Source of the DNA: Treponema sp.
Lineage (GTDB): Bacteria; Spirochaetota; Spirochaetia; Treponematales; Treponemataceae
Length of the DNA stretch: 64,000 nt
Direction of reading: 5' to 3'
Assembly: GCA_017464425.1 (NCBI GenBank)
Contig: JAFUDX010000021.1
Span: 1-64,000 of the forward strand
The notes beneath the pieces are model-generated. The model was given only the letters and a program-made list of their open reading frames with translations. It was not told the DNA's origin and ran no database searches. Position 1 is the first letter of the stretch; each line of letters opens with the position of its first letter. Below are positions 1 through 9,612 of this stretch, piece after piece. The position numbers and the translations under genes were made by a program.

Positions 1-152
1 AGGATATCTTCTATCAGTTTTGGAAGAGGTAATTCTCTGTTTCTGATAAAGGCATTTTCTACTATGCTGTACTTTTCTTTTTCTTTACAGACTTCGTTTA
101 TCGCTTCAGTTAAAGCTTCTTTGATCATATTTACATTTTCTGCATTTCCCAT
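1..152 (-). CDS. Truncated transposase-like N-terminus
   Basis: An open frame runs leftward off the window edge from an ATG at 152, with a GGTGG-type ribosome site just upstream. The 50 visible residues are charged and helical and contain an FIRNRELPLPKLI-like segment. That resembles the N-terminus of IS4-type transposases, which often carry an FxRxRKLPF motif. Only the start is visible, so this is inferred from one motif. No terminal inverted repeat can be tied to it. Confidence 0.5.
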   Translation of the reverse strand, partial: MGNAENVNMIKEALTEAINEVCKEKEKYSIVENAFIRNRELPLPKLIEDI

Positions 153-230
153 ATTTTTTCCACCCTTATGGAATTCTACAGGAAAATAGAAAATTTAAAT
201 AGTGCTTAAGTTAATGGTATTGCCCTCAAA

Positions 231-264
231 ACTATCCCTTTGGATAGTGCAAACTTTACTATCC
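231..264. repeat. GGATAGT inverted/direct repeat upstream of signalling operon
   Basis: ACTATCC (231-237), GGATAGT (242-248) and ACTATCC (258-264) lie 40-70 bp before the first gene of the signalling operon. The first two form a perfect hairpin or dyad with a 4-bp gap. This could be an operator or the edge of the neighbouring insertion sequence; the sequence does not decide which. Confidence 0.4.
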
Positions 265-305
265 CAGTGTAAAATCGTCCTTTAGAAAAAAGTTTGGAGC
301 TGTTT

Positions 306-1361
306 ATGCTGGGCGTGTTTTTAAACCTCATTCTCTTTTCGCTCGCCGCTCTTGTGCTTGCTTCGGGCGTTTCGTTCTTTGTGCAGGAGCGCGATTCGGG
401 CTATTCCCGCCTGTATATGTTGTTGCTCGCTATCGTGGTCTTTCTCACTTGTGGCGGGTACTCGATTATGGGCTTTACGGCGAATCTTTCGCTTGCACCG
501 CTCCCGCGTTTTATCGGCTTGGCGGGAATCGACGTGTTTTTGATTGTTGAGCTTTCGTATCTGCTTATGGAGCTGAGGAAAAAGCGGAGCTATCAGCTGG
601 TGCTTTTCATCTTCTTTGCGCTCTATGTGTTCTTTGACCTTTTGATTTTCGGAAAACCGTCCGCGCTTACGTATATCCGCTATGAATTCCACACGGCGTA
701 CGAAAATGCGAATAAAAACGCGCATCTGTTTCATTATGCGTTTATCACGGTTATGCTGTTCGTTCTTTTGTATCACGGCATAAAATGGTACAAAAGCAAA
801 AACGTTAGGCGCGACCGGGCGTTTTCGCTCGAGCTGATTCTTTCAAACTTTGCCCTGCTATTCGCTGCCCTTCCCGATATGTTCAATCTTGATTTTGCGC
901 ATACCTACCCTACGTTCGGCTATTCTGCGGCGACGGCGTTCGTCTTTTTTTCATACCTCTTTGCGATTCGACAGCACATTTCCTACACGCCCACCGTCAA
1001 AAACGTAAGCCGCGAAGTGTTTTCTTCAATCGAAGTGCCTGTCATCATCTTTGACACGGAAGGAATGGTGAATCTTTCAAACCCGTGCGCAAAATCACGT
1101 CTCCAGATTGCAGACGGCACTACCCCTTCGCTTCGGAATCTGTTCGCGCTTTCTGACGTGGAGACGATGCGGCTTCTTACCCGCACAAAAAACGGCTGGA
1201 GCGGCGCGGTCAAGACAAGAATCAAGGCGAACGACGAAGCGTGCACTCTCACCTGCTCGATAAAATGCGACAACGTGGGCGAGACATTCTGTGTCATCGG
1301 CACGGTGCTTCCGGAAATTTCAGAGAAAGATAAGGACGAAAAAAATGCTCAGTCAGAATAA
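306..1361 (+). CDS. 7TM sensor protein with C-terminal PAS-like domain
   Basis: About 350 residues. The first ~235 form seven hydrophobic segments with short loops, like the 7TM input module of some histidine kinases. Residues ~240-340 look like a PAS domain (VPVIIFDTEGMVNLSNPCA, the usual start). No kinase, GGDEF or other output domain follows. I chose ATG 306 because GGAG sits 6 bases upstream; a TTG at 294 is in frame. The gene overlaps the next one by 17 bp, which implies co-translation. The likely role is to sense a ligand and pass the signal to the HD-GYP protein encoded next. That role is inferred from the operon only. Confidence 0.75.
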   Translation: MLGVFLNLILFSLAALVLASGVSFFVQERDSGYSRLYMLLLAIVVFLTCGGYSIMGFTANLSLAPLPRFIGLAGIDVFLIVELSYLLMELRKKRSYQLVLFIFFALYVFFDLLIFGKPSALTYIRYEFHTAYENANKNAHLFHYAFITVMLFVLLYHGIKWYKSKNVRRDRAFSLELILSNFALLFAALPDMFNLDFAHTYPTFGYSAATAFVFFSYLFAIRQHISYTPTVKNVSREVFSSIEVPVIIFDTEGMVNLSNPCAKSRLQIADGTTPSLRNLFALSDVETMRLLTRTKNGWSGAVKTRIKANDEACTLTCSIKCDNVGETFCVIGTVLPEISEKDKDEKNAQSE

Positions 1362-4300
1362 ATACAAACCGTATCAGATTGTACTCATTGTCGCGTTCAG
1401 CATGGCGACGAACCTTATGGGAAGGCTTTTTGCTGATGCCCATGCGCTCCCGATGTGGCTCGACTCGTTCGGCACGTTCCTCACCTGCTATCTGCTCGGT
1501 CCGTGGTGTGGCGTGATGGTCGGCATTTCGGGAAATTTCCTGCACGGGTTTTTGAATCCCGTTTCGTTTGCGTATTCAATGACGGCGTTTTGTATCGCGA
1601 TGATTGTCGGCTATCTCGCAAAGCGCGGTTGGATGAATTCGCTCTTAAAAACGATGTCGCTCAGTGTTTTGGTGACGCTCGTGTGCACGGCGATTTCATG
1701 CGTCATAAACTTTGCGTTCTGGGGCGGCAAAGTCGGAAACATTTGGGGGCAAGGCATTGCCGATGTGATGAGTGACTGGGGCATTCCCTCGGTTTTGAGC
1801 GTGATTATCGGGCAATTCTATGTCGATTTTTTGGATAAAGTCGTTACGCTCTGCGCCGTGTATTTTTTCATTCGGTTTTATCGGCTCGTGAAGCATTTTC
1901 TGCCAAATTTTTTGAAAATCAGCGCGAATCTCACTCCCCTTTTTCTTCTCGGATTCGTTCTCTTCGCTCCGCAAAAATCATTCGCAGAAGAACGGCTGTA
2001 CAACTCGTTTGCGCACACGGTCTACAACAAAGAAAACGGGCTTTCGGGCGGCAAGGCAAACGACATTGCGAGCACCAACGATGGCATTTTGTGGATTGGC
2101 ACGTACGAGGGCTTGTACCGCCACAACGGACACGAGTTCCGCCTGATGAACGAGTTTGAGTCGGTCAAGGCGGTGCGGAGCCTCTATGTCGATGACGAGG
2201 GACGGCTTTTTGTCGGCACGAACGACAACGGGCTTTCAATCATCATAAACGAAACGGTGATGAATGTGCTGGAAGAAAAGGACGGACTTCCTGCCGATGC
2301 GGTGCGGAGCATTACGCGCGGGTCTGACAGCTTTTACTACGTGGGCACGGCAGAATCTCTCGCGGTTGTTTCCATTGCGGACGGGCTTGGCGTAGCGGCG
2401 ACCGTTCCCCAGGTGCAGACCGCCATTGCACTGAGCGCGGACGAAAACGGACTGGTGGCAGCGGTCACGTCAAGCGGGAATCTGTTTGTGCTTGAGTACA
2501 CGGACATCGTTTTTTCTTCACAAGCGATGAGCGAGAAATTTACGGCGGCCGTTTTTGCGCCTGACGGAACTTTGTACGCCTCAACGGAATCAAACAAGCT
2601 GCTTGCATTTGCGGTCACCGACAAAACGCTTTCTCAAACTGATGTTATTGACTGTAGCCCTATCCGCCACATCAATTCGCTTGCATTTTTTGACGACACG
2701 CTTTTTGCCTGCGCGGATAACGGCGTGGGCTACCTTGAAAACGGCTCGTTCTCGCTCTTGGAAACAGGCTCTTTCAACAACTCCATCGACAACATGACGG
2801 AGGACTATCAGGGAAATCTGTGGTTCACGTCGTCGCGGCTCGGGCTTCTTAAAATGTGCGAGACTTCGTTTTCAGAAATTTACGCTTCCGACGACCTTCC
2901 TTCCTCGGTGGTGAATGCAACGGCGGTGTTTTCGGGAAGCCTTTACTTTGGCACGGATGACGGTCTTATGGCGGTCAGCACAGAAAGCGGGGCTTCGGTT
3001 TCAAACGCGCTCACAAAATATCTTTCGGGCGTGCGGACAAGGTGCCTGAATGTGGCAAGCGACGGCACACTTTGGATTGCGACAAAATCACGCGGTTTGG
3101 TTCATGCCACAAGCGAGTCGCAGTTTGTTACGATTGGGCAGGGGCACCAGGCGCGTGTGGTGATTGAGCTTTCTGACGGCACGGTGGCGGCTGGCATGAA
3201 TGACGGCGTTGCGTTTGTGCGTGGCGGAAAGATTGTGCAATGGCTTACCGAAAAAGACGGCTTTGAAAACGCAATCATTCTGTCTCTCAGCGAGACGGCA
3301 GACGGAAAAATTCTTGCGGGAACTGACGGCGGGGGCTTAGCGGTGATTGAAAGAGATTCGGTGTTTGGAACTGGCAGCGATAGCGTCCAGCCGCCTGCCG
3401 AAACCACCACCGCGCAGTACAAAATCACGCGGCTCATAAAACGAACGGACGGGCTTTCTTCAAACGTGATACTGCGCACTGTGAACGACTGTAACGGCTC
3501 TACGCCGACGGGCGCGGTCTTTGCCGTGACGAGCAACGGCTTGTGCTACATCGATTTTGCGGATTCTGACGGCGACCGATTCACTGGCTCAGAGAACGGC
3601 ATTTCCGTTCGCCCGCTTTCCAACTTCCCCTACTCAAACAATTACGACCTTATTGTGCGCGAGAACAAAAATGTATTCGTCACGAGCAGCGCGGGCATTT
3701 TCGTGGTGAACCGTGATGAGCTTGTTTCTGGCGCAAAATTGGACTACGAAATCCTTGACTTAAAGAAAGGCTTGCGCGGCTCGCTTACGGCAAATTCGTG
3801 GAACTATCTTGACGAGAACGGCGACTTGTACCTTTCATGCGACACTGGCGCGAGCAGAATCAATCTTAATAATTACGACAAGGCGGAGCATTCCTACCGC
3901 ATGTTGCTCAAAAATGTCATCGTGGACGGAAAGCGGCACATCGTGCAAAAGGACATTCCGTTTGTAATTCCTGCAACAGCAGGCTCGGTGGAAATCGTTC
4001 CAGAAATCATCAATTATTCTATCAATACGCCCTACATCAGCGTGTATCTTGAAGGAATCGACGAAAAACCGAATGTCTGTCTGCAAAACGACCTTACGAG
4101 CATGATTTACACAAATCTTCCCGCGAGCGATTATCGCTTTCACATTGCGGTTTTGGATTCAAAAGGGCGGGAAACGGTGGAAGAATCGGTGTATGTGCTT
4201 TCAAAAGCGTACAAAATCTCCGACAACTGGTGGTTCATGCTCTACACGGTGGGAGTCGCCATGCTCGCGATTGTCTGGCTCACCTGGTTCGGCACGACCT

Positions 4301-4968
4301 CTCTGCAAACACGAAGAATGGAAAAGCAGCGCGCCGAAATGGAGGCAATCCGCCAGCAAGTGCGCATGGGAAACGAAACGATTTTCTCAATCGCAAACGC
4401 AGTTGAGGCGCGCGACAAAAGCACGGGGCGGCACTCGTTCCGCGTCTCGGAATATGCGGTTCTGATTGCCCGCGAGCTTGGCTTTTCGGAAGAGGAGCAG
4501 ACGCAAATCCGCCGGACAGGTCTTCTGCACGACATCGGAAAAATCGGCGTTCCCGATTCGGTCTTGAACAAACCCGCCCGTCTCACCGATGAAGAATACG
4601 AGATTATGAAAACGCACACGCTCATCGGCGGCGAAATCCTCAAGGACTTCACGCTCATTCCGCATGTAGACGAGGGCGCAAAATTCCACCACGAACGCTA
4701 CGACGGCACGGGCTACCCGAACGGCTTGAAGGGCGAGGAAATCCCCCTGAACGCGCGGATTATCGGCATTGCGGACGCCTTTGACGCGATGACGGCGAAC
4801 CGCGTGTACCGCAAGGCTCTCGACATGGATTTTGTCGTCGCCGAACTCAAACGCTGCTCAGGCACGCAGTTCGACCCCGGCTTGGTGGAAATCATGCTGG
4901 AGCTGATTGAAAACGGCAGCCTGAATGTGGCAAAAACAGTTGAAAAAAGTGTGGGAGCAGAAAAATGA
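1345..4968 (+). CDS. Membrane ECF-S-like / beta-propeller / HD-GYP phosphodiesterase
   Basis: About 1207 residues. Residues 1-~205 form six or so membrane helices resembling an ECF transporter S component (DSFGTFLTCYLLGPWCG). Residues ~225-830 are repeated WIGTYEGLY / LWFTS / TDGTLWIAT-type blades of the two-component regulator propeller, followed by a Y_Y_Y-like domain and one membrane helix (~960-985). A C-terminal HD-GYP domain carries HDIGK (~1062) and GTGYPNG (~1123). HD-GYP domains hydrolyse cyclic di-GMP, and the metal-binding residues look intact. ATG 1345 is the first good start. The downstream BMP-type gene overlaps by ATGA. An external or membrane ligand probably controls c-di-GMP turnover. 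The fusion order is unusual. Confidence 0.85.
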   Translation: MLSQNKYKPYQIVLIVAFSMATNLMGRLFADAHALPMWLDSFGTFLTCYLLGPWCGVMVGISGNFLHGFLNPVSFAYSMTAFCIAMIVGYLAKRGWMNSLLKTMSLSVLVTLVCTAISCVINFAFWGGKVGNIWGQGIADVMSDWGIPSVLSVIIGQFYVDFLDKVVTLCAVYFFIRFYRLVKHFLPNFLKISANLTPLFLLGFVLFAPQKSFAEERLYNSFAHTVYNKENGLSGGKANDIASTNDGILWIGTYEGLYRHNGHEFRLMNEFESVKAVRSLYVDDEGRLFVGTNDNGLSIIINETVMNVLEEKDGLPADAVRSITRGSDSFYYVGTAESLAVVSIADGLGVAATVPQVQTAIALSADENGLVAAVTSSGNLFVLEYTDIVFSSQAMSEKFTAAVFAPDGTLYASTESNKLLAFAVTDKTLSQTDVIDCSPIRHINSLAFFDDTLFACADNGVGYLENGSFSLLETGSFNNSIDNMTEDYQGNLWFTSSRLGLLKMCETSFSEIYASDDLPSSVVNATAVFSGSLYFGTDDGLMAVSTESGASVSNALTKYLSGVRTRCLNVASDGTLWIATKSRGLVHATSESQFVTIGQGHQARVVIELSDGTVAAGMNDGVAFVRGGKIVQWLTEKDGFENAIILSLSETADGKILAGTDGGGLAVIERDSVFGTGSDSVQPPAETTTAQYKITRLIKRTDGLSSNVILRTVNDCNGSTPTGAVFAVTSNGLCYIDFADSDGDRFTGSENGISVRPLSNFPYSNNYDLIVRENKNVFVTSSAGIFVVNRDELVSGAKLDYEILDLKKGLRGSLTANSWNYLDENGDLYLSCDTGASRINLNNYDKAEHSYRMLLKNVIVDGKRHIVQKDIPFVIPATAGSVEIVPEIINYSINTPYISVYLEGIDEKPNVCLQNDLTSMIYTNLPASDYRFHIAVLDSKGRETVEESVYVLSKAYKISDNWWFMLYTVGVAMLAIVWLTWFGTTSLQTRRMEKQRAEMEAIRQQVRMGNETIFSIANAVEARDKSTGRHSFRVSEYAVLIARELGFSEEEQTQIRRTGLLHDIGKIGVPDSVLNKPARLTDEEYEIMKTHTLIGGEILKDFTLIPHVDEGAKFHHERYDGTGYPNGLKGEEIPLNARIIGIADAFDAMTANRVYRKALDMDFVVAELKRCSGTQFDPGLVEIMLELIENGSLNVAKTVEKSVGAEK

Positions 4969-6170
4969 AAAATAAATACAGTATCACGGCACTGACCGTC
5001 ATTTGCGGCGTTCTGTTGATGTTCGCGGGAACGAAGTTTTTTCAGAAAAATACTGCTGATTTCATAAAAGTGGGATTCGTGTATAACGCGGACACGGCGA
5101 CGGCATACACGCTCAATTTTTTCCGTGCCCAGACCGAGCTTGAAGACGCGTTCGGCGACAAGGTGCAGATTCTTGCGAAATACAACATCGGCGAAAGCGG
5201 CTCCGCCTGTGACGAGGCGATTGACGCGCTTGTGAAAAGTGGATGCTCGCTCATTTTTGCGGTGAGCTACGGCTACGGCGAGGCTGTCAAACGGAGCGCA
5301 CAAAAATATCCCGCCGTGCAGTTCTGCCATGCCACGGGCGACCTTGCGGGCGAGGAGCCGTTTTTACCGAATTATCATAATTTTATGGGAACGATTCACG
5401 AAGGGCGGTATGTGTGCGGAATCATCGCGGGAATGAAATTGCAGGAGCTGATTGCGAGCGGAAAAATCAAGCGAAGCCAGGCAAAGGTTGGCTATGTGGG
5501 CGCGTTCAGTTACGCCGAGGTGATTTCGGGCTACACGGCGTTTTTCTTAGGGGTGCGGAGCATCGTTCCCGAAGCGGAGATGATTGTGCGCTACACGAAC
5601 ACCTGGAGCAACCATGTCATCGAAAAGAAAACGGCGGCAAAGCTGATTGACGAAGGCTGCGTGATTATAAGCCAGCACTCCGACACGGCAGGTCCCGCCA
5701 TCGCGTGCGAGGAGGCGAGCGTAAAGCGCGGAAAAGTCGTGTTCAGCGTGGGCTACAACCAGAGCATGACCGATGTCGCGCCCACCACCTCGCTCGTTTC
5801 AAGCCGAATCAACTGGAGCCCGTACATTCTCGGCGCGACGGAAGCCGTTCTCAAAGGGAAGAAAATCGAAAGCGTGGTGAAAAGCCCCTACAAAACGACC
5901 GATTCCGCCGCAGGATTCGACCGTGGCTGGATTGAAATCGTCGGCTTGAACACGCACATCCTCGCCGACGGCACCACCACAGAGATGGAAAAGACGATAA
6001 AGCAGTTCAAAAACGGCTCGCTCACCGTGTTCAAGGGGAATTTTGTGGGCGTAAATCCGTTCGACGAAAGCGATGTGTGGGATTTGCGCACCCCGTTCAT
6101 CGAATGCGAGAAGCGGAGCGCGCCAAGTTTTTGCTACGTGCTGGGCGATGTTATTGAAGTGCGAAATTAG
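4965..6170 (+). CDS. BMP/PnrA-family substrate-binding protein
   Basis: 401 residues. After one N-terminal hydrophobic segment comes a periplasmic-binding fold of the basic membrane protein (BMP/PnrA, nucleoside-binding) family. Visible marks are KVGFVYN, VSYGYGEAV, HFMGTI-like (NFMGTIHEGRYVCG), KVGYVGAF and HSDTAGPA. Family members bind nucleosides or related ligands, usually for ABC import. I see no lipobox Cys after the hydrophobic segment, so it may stay anchored by an uncleaved helix. Its ATG overlaps the TGA of the HD-GYP gene. No permease or ATPase gene is adjacent, so it may deliver a ligand signal to its sensor partners rather than to a transporter. Confidence 0.85.
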   Translation: MKNKYSITALTVICGVLLMFAGTKFFQKNTADFIKVGFVYNADTATAYTLNFFRAQTELEDAFGDKVQILAKYNIGESGSACDEAIDALVKSGCSLIFAVSYGYGEAVKRSAQKYPAVQFCHATGDLAGEEPFLPNYHNFMGTIHEGRYVCGIIAGMKLQELIASGKIKRSQAKVGYVGAFSYAEVISGYTAFFLGVRSIVPEAEMIVRYTNTWSNHVIEKKTAAKLIDEGCVIISQHSDTAGPAIACEEASVKRGKVVFSVGYNQSMTDVAPTTSLVSSRINWSPYILGATEAVLKGKKIESVVKSPYKTTDSAAGFDRGWIEIVGLNTHILADGTTTEMEKTIKQFKNGSLTVFKGNFVGVNPFDESDVWDLRTPFIECEKRSAPSFCYVLGDVIEVRN

Positions 6171-6505
6171 CTCTCCGCTCTTTTCTTCTCCCCTCTTCGA
6201 TTGAACACATAATACACCGCCGGCATGATAAACAGCGTCATCACTGTGCCGAAGCCGAGTCCGCCCAAGACGGTGAGGTTTATCGGCTGAATCATCGCCG
6301 CGCCGTCGGCAGAAATCGTGTAGTTCGTTTCATCAGACTGAATAATTCCCGCCGAGCTTGAAAGATTCTGTGCTTTCAACGCCTGAATCACGCTCGCAAG
6401 CGAAAGTCCGTAGGCTTCAAGTCGGTCGGCAGAAACGGACACGCGCACGCATTTTTCCTGCCCGCCCGAAATCTCCGCGCTCGCCACACCGTCAATCTGC
6501 TCCAA
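6167..6505 (-). pseudogene. RND efflux pump remnant (internal deletion)
   Basis: The 112 residues join a piece of the periplasmic pore domain of an AcrB/MexB-type RND pump (DGVASAEISGG...SADRLEAYGLSLASVIQAL) directly to the last transmembrane stretch (PINLTVLGGLGFGTVMTLFIMPAVYY). In an intact pump of about 1000 residues these are several hundred residues apart. The fragment starts without a ribosome site; an in-frame TGA lies just upstream. It overlaps the end of the BMP gene by 4 bp on the opposite strand. I read it as decayed coding sequence. Confidence 0.8.
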
Positions 6506-6591
6506 AGGTTTCCCCTGTTTTCATGGAGATTCTAGAAAATCATTTTTTGCGATTTGTTTCGGAATTGTTGCGGGAATATTAAAAAATACGC

Positions 6592-7989
6592 CTACTCTGG
6601 CACTTTCAGTTTCATCACATCGACCATTTCCACAATGAGCGGCTCTCGTTTTGCTTGCATAAAACCGAGCGCATAGAGCGGGAAAGTCTCGTAGCCGCTT
6701 CCCTGCCCTATATTTGAATCAGCGATTTTTACGGCTTTATGCTCCCCGAACCGTTTGGGATTCGCAAGCACGAATTTCATGCTCGTCGCACGGTTGTTGC
6801 TCGCCTTGCACTCGATAATCACGACTTCGCCGCTCTTCTCAAACAAAAAGTCCAGTTCTGGCGAGCCACTTGGCGCATGAAAATAGAAAAGCGGCTTTCC
6901 GATTTTAGAAAAACTTGCCGCGACCATATTTTCTGCCACCGCCCCCTTGTACGCGCCCAAATCACCCGAAAGAATCTTCGCAGGCACTTCATCGCCCAAC
7001 TGAGAGACGAGCAAGCCCGTATCAGCAAAAAAGACTTTGAATTCCGTTGAGATTTTTGCCGCCTCTAGCGGATAGGAAAGTTCGCGCGTGTTGTAGGATT
7101 TTACGACAAGCCCCACATCTTCAAGATACTGCAAGCCGTCCGCCTTTTCGGGTGAATGCCCCTTGACATCGACAAGGCTGTACTGGAATTTTTTGTATTC
7201 TTTGGAAAGTTGCGCGGGCAAGGAAGCAAGGCACGCCTCGGCACGAAGCTTCAAAACCTCGTTTATTTTGTCCTTTCCTTCCGAATCCTTGTAGCGACCG
7301 AAATCATCTTTGATTGAATTAAGAATCTGAAGTTGCACTTCGCGTACCTGGTTCAAATCGTGTGTCTCAAAGAATTTGTTCACCGCCTCTGGCATTCCGC
7401 CCACAATCAGATATTGCAGATAGAGCGAGCGCATACTTTGATGAACCGTCTGCTCGACCATTGTTTTTTCTTCAATTGATTTTTGCACATAGTCGTAGAC
7501 TTTTTTGTCCAGCCCCGTGTTCAGAAGAAATTCCCGAAAAGTGAGCGGGTACATAGTCATTTGCTCTTCGTAGCCCACAGGAACGCCCCGAATATACGGA
7601 CTTCTGAACCCTTTTACGCCAAGAAAACTTCCCGTACAAATCACATCAAAACGACCGTCAATCGCCCAATATTTGAGAGAACTTCTTGCATTCGCACAAT
7701 CCTGAATTTCATCAAGAATAAGAAGTGTTTTTTGCGGAATAAACCGCGCCGTTTTTTCGACAGAAGTGATTGCAAGAATCATCTTTTCAACATCGAAATC
7801 ACCCTCAAATGCCTTGTGAACGGCAAGATTTGAGCGGAAATCCAGATAAATCACGCTTTCATAAAATTCTTCGCCGAATTTCTTAGCAAGATAGGTCTTC
7901 CCGATTTGCCGCAATCCCATGATTACAAGCGGTTTGTGAGGTCGATTTTTCCAAGCAACAAGTTCATGTATAGAATCGCGAACAAGCAT
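6592..7989 (-). CDS. AAA ATPase with DUF4143 domain
   Basis: 465 residues of the AAA_14/DUF4143 family. Walker A is GLRQIGKT (25-32) and Walker B is LLILDEIQD (D93, E94). The C-terminal DUF4143 region carries AVAENMVAASF and ELDFLFEKSGEVVIIECKA, a pattern like restriction-endonuclease-type folds. Such genes are common, often in many copies, in gut bacteria, and their role is unsettled (defence or mobile-element functions are suspected). It stands alone, with a 33-bp repeat tract just upstream of its start. Confidence 0.9.
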   Translation of the reverse strand: MLVRDSIHELVAWKNRPHKPLVIMGLRQIGKTYLAKKFGEEFYESVIYLDFRSNLAVHKAFEGDFDVEKMILAITSVEKTARFIPQKTLLILDEIQDCANARSSLKYWAIDGRFDVICTGSFLGVKGFRSPYIRGVPVGYEEQMTMYPLTFREFLLNTGLDKKVYDYVQKSIEEKTMVEQTVHQSMRSLYLQYLIVGGMPEAVNKFFETHDLNQVREVQLQILNSIKDDFGRYKDSEGKDKINEVLKLRAEACLASLPAQLSKEYKKFQYSLVDVKGHSPEKADGLQYLEDVGLVVKSYNTRELSYPLEAAKISTEFKVFFADTGLLVSQLGDEVPAKILSGDLGAYKGAVAENMVAASFSKIGKPLFYFHAPSGSPELDFLFEKSGEVVIIECKASNNRATSMKFVLANPKRFGEHKAVKIADSNIGQGSGYETFPLYALGFMQAKREPLIVEMVDVMKLKVPE

Positions 7990-8021
7990 TTTTCACCCTT
8001 TGAACAGATTATATAACAAAA

Positions 8022-8170
8022 TTGTCATTTTTCAAAGGTCTTTCGAGTGAATTTTTGTCAAATTTCAAAGGTATTTTGAGCAAATTTTTGTCATTTTTAA
8101 GAAGTATTTTAGACAAAATATTGTCATTTTTAAGAGGTATTTCGAGCAATTTTTTGTCATTTTTAAGAAA
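8022..8170. repeat. 33-bp tandem repeat, five units
   Basis: TTGTCA recurs at 8022, 8055, 8088, 8121 and 8154, exactly every 33 bp. The units are A/T-rich and imperfect (TTGTCATTTTTAAGAGGTAT-like). Because 33 is a multiple of 3, frames stay open on both strands and encode 11-residue repeats: LKNDKNLLKIP-like leftward, FLRGISSNFLS-like rightward. The tract lies between the DUF4143 gene and ribBA. Confidence 0.9.
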
Positions 8171-8185
8171 CAAAGAAAATAAGGT

Positions 8186-8262
8186 TAGCCCCTTAGGCGA
8201 GGGGGAAACTTCCCCACACATTACCTGCTCACTTCTCACTGCTAACTTCTAACTGCTCACTA
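8186..8262. repeat. Composite dispersed repeat at the ribBA 3' end
   Basis: A GC-rich palindrome-like block (GGCGAGGGGGAAACTTCCCC) is followed by a heptamer/octamer run (CTGCTCACTTCTCACTGCTA...). Relatives of the same pair of blocks occur in cbiA (19.34-19.43 kb), of the GC block at 49.05 kb, and of the run in cobU (20.69 kb). The run supplies the last ten codons of ribBA. Confidence 0.75.
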
Positions 8263-9455
8263 AAAATATGCCCCATCCTGTCGCGTTTTGTGCGCAGATA
8301 GAATGCGTCGTACTGCTGTGCGGGGATTTCAATCGGTACGCGCTCGCTCACTTTGAGACCGAAGCCGTCAAGCCCGTAGATTTTTTCGGGATTGTTCGTG
8401 AGAAGCCTGAGCGATTTACAACCCAAGTCACGCAAAATCTGTGCGCCAATCCAATATTCTCGCAAATCGGGTTTGAAGCCGAGCTTTACATTCGCCTCAA
8501 CGGTGTCCAAGCCCTCTTCCTGCAATTTGTACGCTTTGAGTTTGTTGATTAAGCCGATTCCGCGCCCTTCCTGCCGCATGTAGAGAATCACGCCCCGCCC
8601 CTCGTCATTCACGCGCTTCATCGCGGCTTGGAGCTGAGGACCGCAATCACAGCGGCGGCTTCCGAATACATCGCCCGTGAGACATTCTGAGTGAACGCGG
8701 CACAAGACATTCTCGCCGTCAGTCAAATCGCCTTTTACGAGAGCTACATGATGCTCGCCCGTGATGTCGTTTACATAGCCGTAGATGTCAAAATCGCCAT
8801 ACTCGGTGGGGAGTTTTGCTTTTGCTTCGCGGACGACATGCTTTTCGTTCACGCGGCAATAATCCTGCAAGGCTTTGATTGTGATGAACTTAAAGCCGAA
8901 TTTTTTCGCCATTTCCTGCAATTTTGCGCCGCGCATCATCGTGCCGTCATCGTCCATGATTTCACAGCACAAGCCGCATTCTTTTAAGCCCGCAAGACGG
9001 CACAAATCGACCGTTGCCTCAGTGTGACCGTTTCGCACCAAAACGCCGCCCTTTTTCGCAATGAGCGGGAACATGTGCCCCGGTCGGCGGAAGTCTGTCG
9101 CCACAGAAGACGGCTCAATGCATTTTTGCGCCGTGATTGAACGCTCTTTTGCAGAAATTCCCGTGGTGGTAGAAATGTGGTCGATTGAGACCGTAAAAGC
9201 CGTTTCGTGATTGTCGGTGTTTTCGGCGACCATCGGGTACAGCCCGAGCTTTAGGGCAAGCGACTGGCTCATCGGCATACAGATTAAGCCCTTTGCGTGG
9301 CTCGCCATCATGTTGACATTTTCTTGCGTGGCAAATTCCGCCGCACAAATCATGTCGCCCTCGTTTTCGCGGTCTTCGTCGTCTGAAACTAAAATGATTT
9401 TACCCGCTTTTAAATCAGCGAGTGCTTCTTCTATTGTGTTATATTGAAAAGACAT
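8229..9455 (-). CDS. ribBA: Bifunctional DHBP synthase / GTP cyclohydrolase II
   Basis: 408 residues. The N-terminal half is 3,4-dihydroxy-2-butanone-4-phosphate synthase ([19 protein letters not shown]). The C-terminal half is GTP cyclohydrolase II, with a Cys zinc site ([20 protein letters not shown]) and [10 protein letters not shown]. Together they make the two precursors of riboflavin. It sits alone behind an FMN riboswitch that covers its ribosome site, so flavin should repress it. The last ten residues ([10 protein letters not shown]) come from a dispersed repeat found elsewhere in the window. Confidence 0.97.
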   Translation of the reverse strand: MSFQYNTIEEALADLKAGKIILVSDDEDRENEGDMICAAEFATQENVNMMASHAKGLICMPMSQSLALKLGLYPMVAENTDNHETAFTVSIDHISTTTGISAKERSITAQKCIEPSSVATDFRRPGHMFPLIAKKGGVLVRNGHTEATVDLCRLAGLKECGLCCEIMDDDGTMMRGAKLQEMAKKFGFKFITIKALQDYCRVNEKHVVREAKAKLPTEYGDFDIYGYVNDITGEHHVALVKGDLTDGENVLCRVHSECLTGDVFGSRRCDCGPQLQAAMKRVNDEGRGVILYMRQEGRGIGLINKLKAYKLQEEGLDTVEANVKLGFKPDLREYWIGAQILRDLGCKSLRLLTNNPEKIYGLDGFGLKVSERVPIEIPAQQYDAFYLRTKRDRMGHIFSEQLEVSSEK

Positions 9456-9462
9456 AATTCTT

Positions 9463-9612
9463 CTCCTATCCGGACTTTAATCGAGAGAGTTAAAAACTCA
9501 ACTCAAACCGTCGGCTACGGAATTGCACCGTATCATGCAGAAACTCTGCTCGCTGGCTTACGCAGAACGCGCTCACAGCCGGTGGGGAATCTCACCCCGC
9601 CCCGAAGTTGTT
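9463..9612 (-). promoter_or_regulatory. FMN riboswitch (RFN element) upstream of ribBA
   Basis: Read leftward, the block begins CTTCGGGGCGGGGTGAGATT and continues through CCCCACCGG, a variable stem, GTAGCCGACGG and a closing AAAGTCCGGATAGGAG. These are the conserved parts of the RFN aptamer. The final AGGAG is the ribBA ribosome site, which suggests translational control. A Fic-like remnant on the other strand starts inside its 5' edge. Confidence 0.93.

Noticed and set aside
8009-8252. Open frames on both strands across the 33-bp repeats as genes
   Set aside because: Openness follows from the 33-bp period; no ribosome sites, and one frame runs into the ribBA end. Kept as a repeat.
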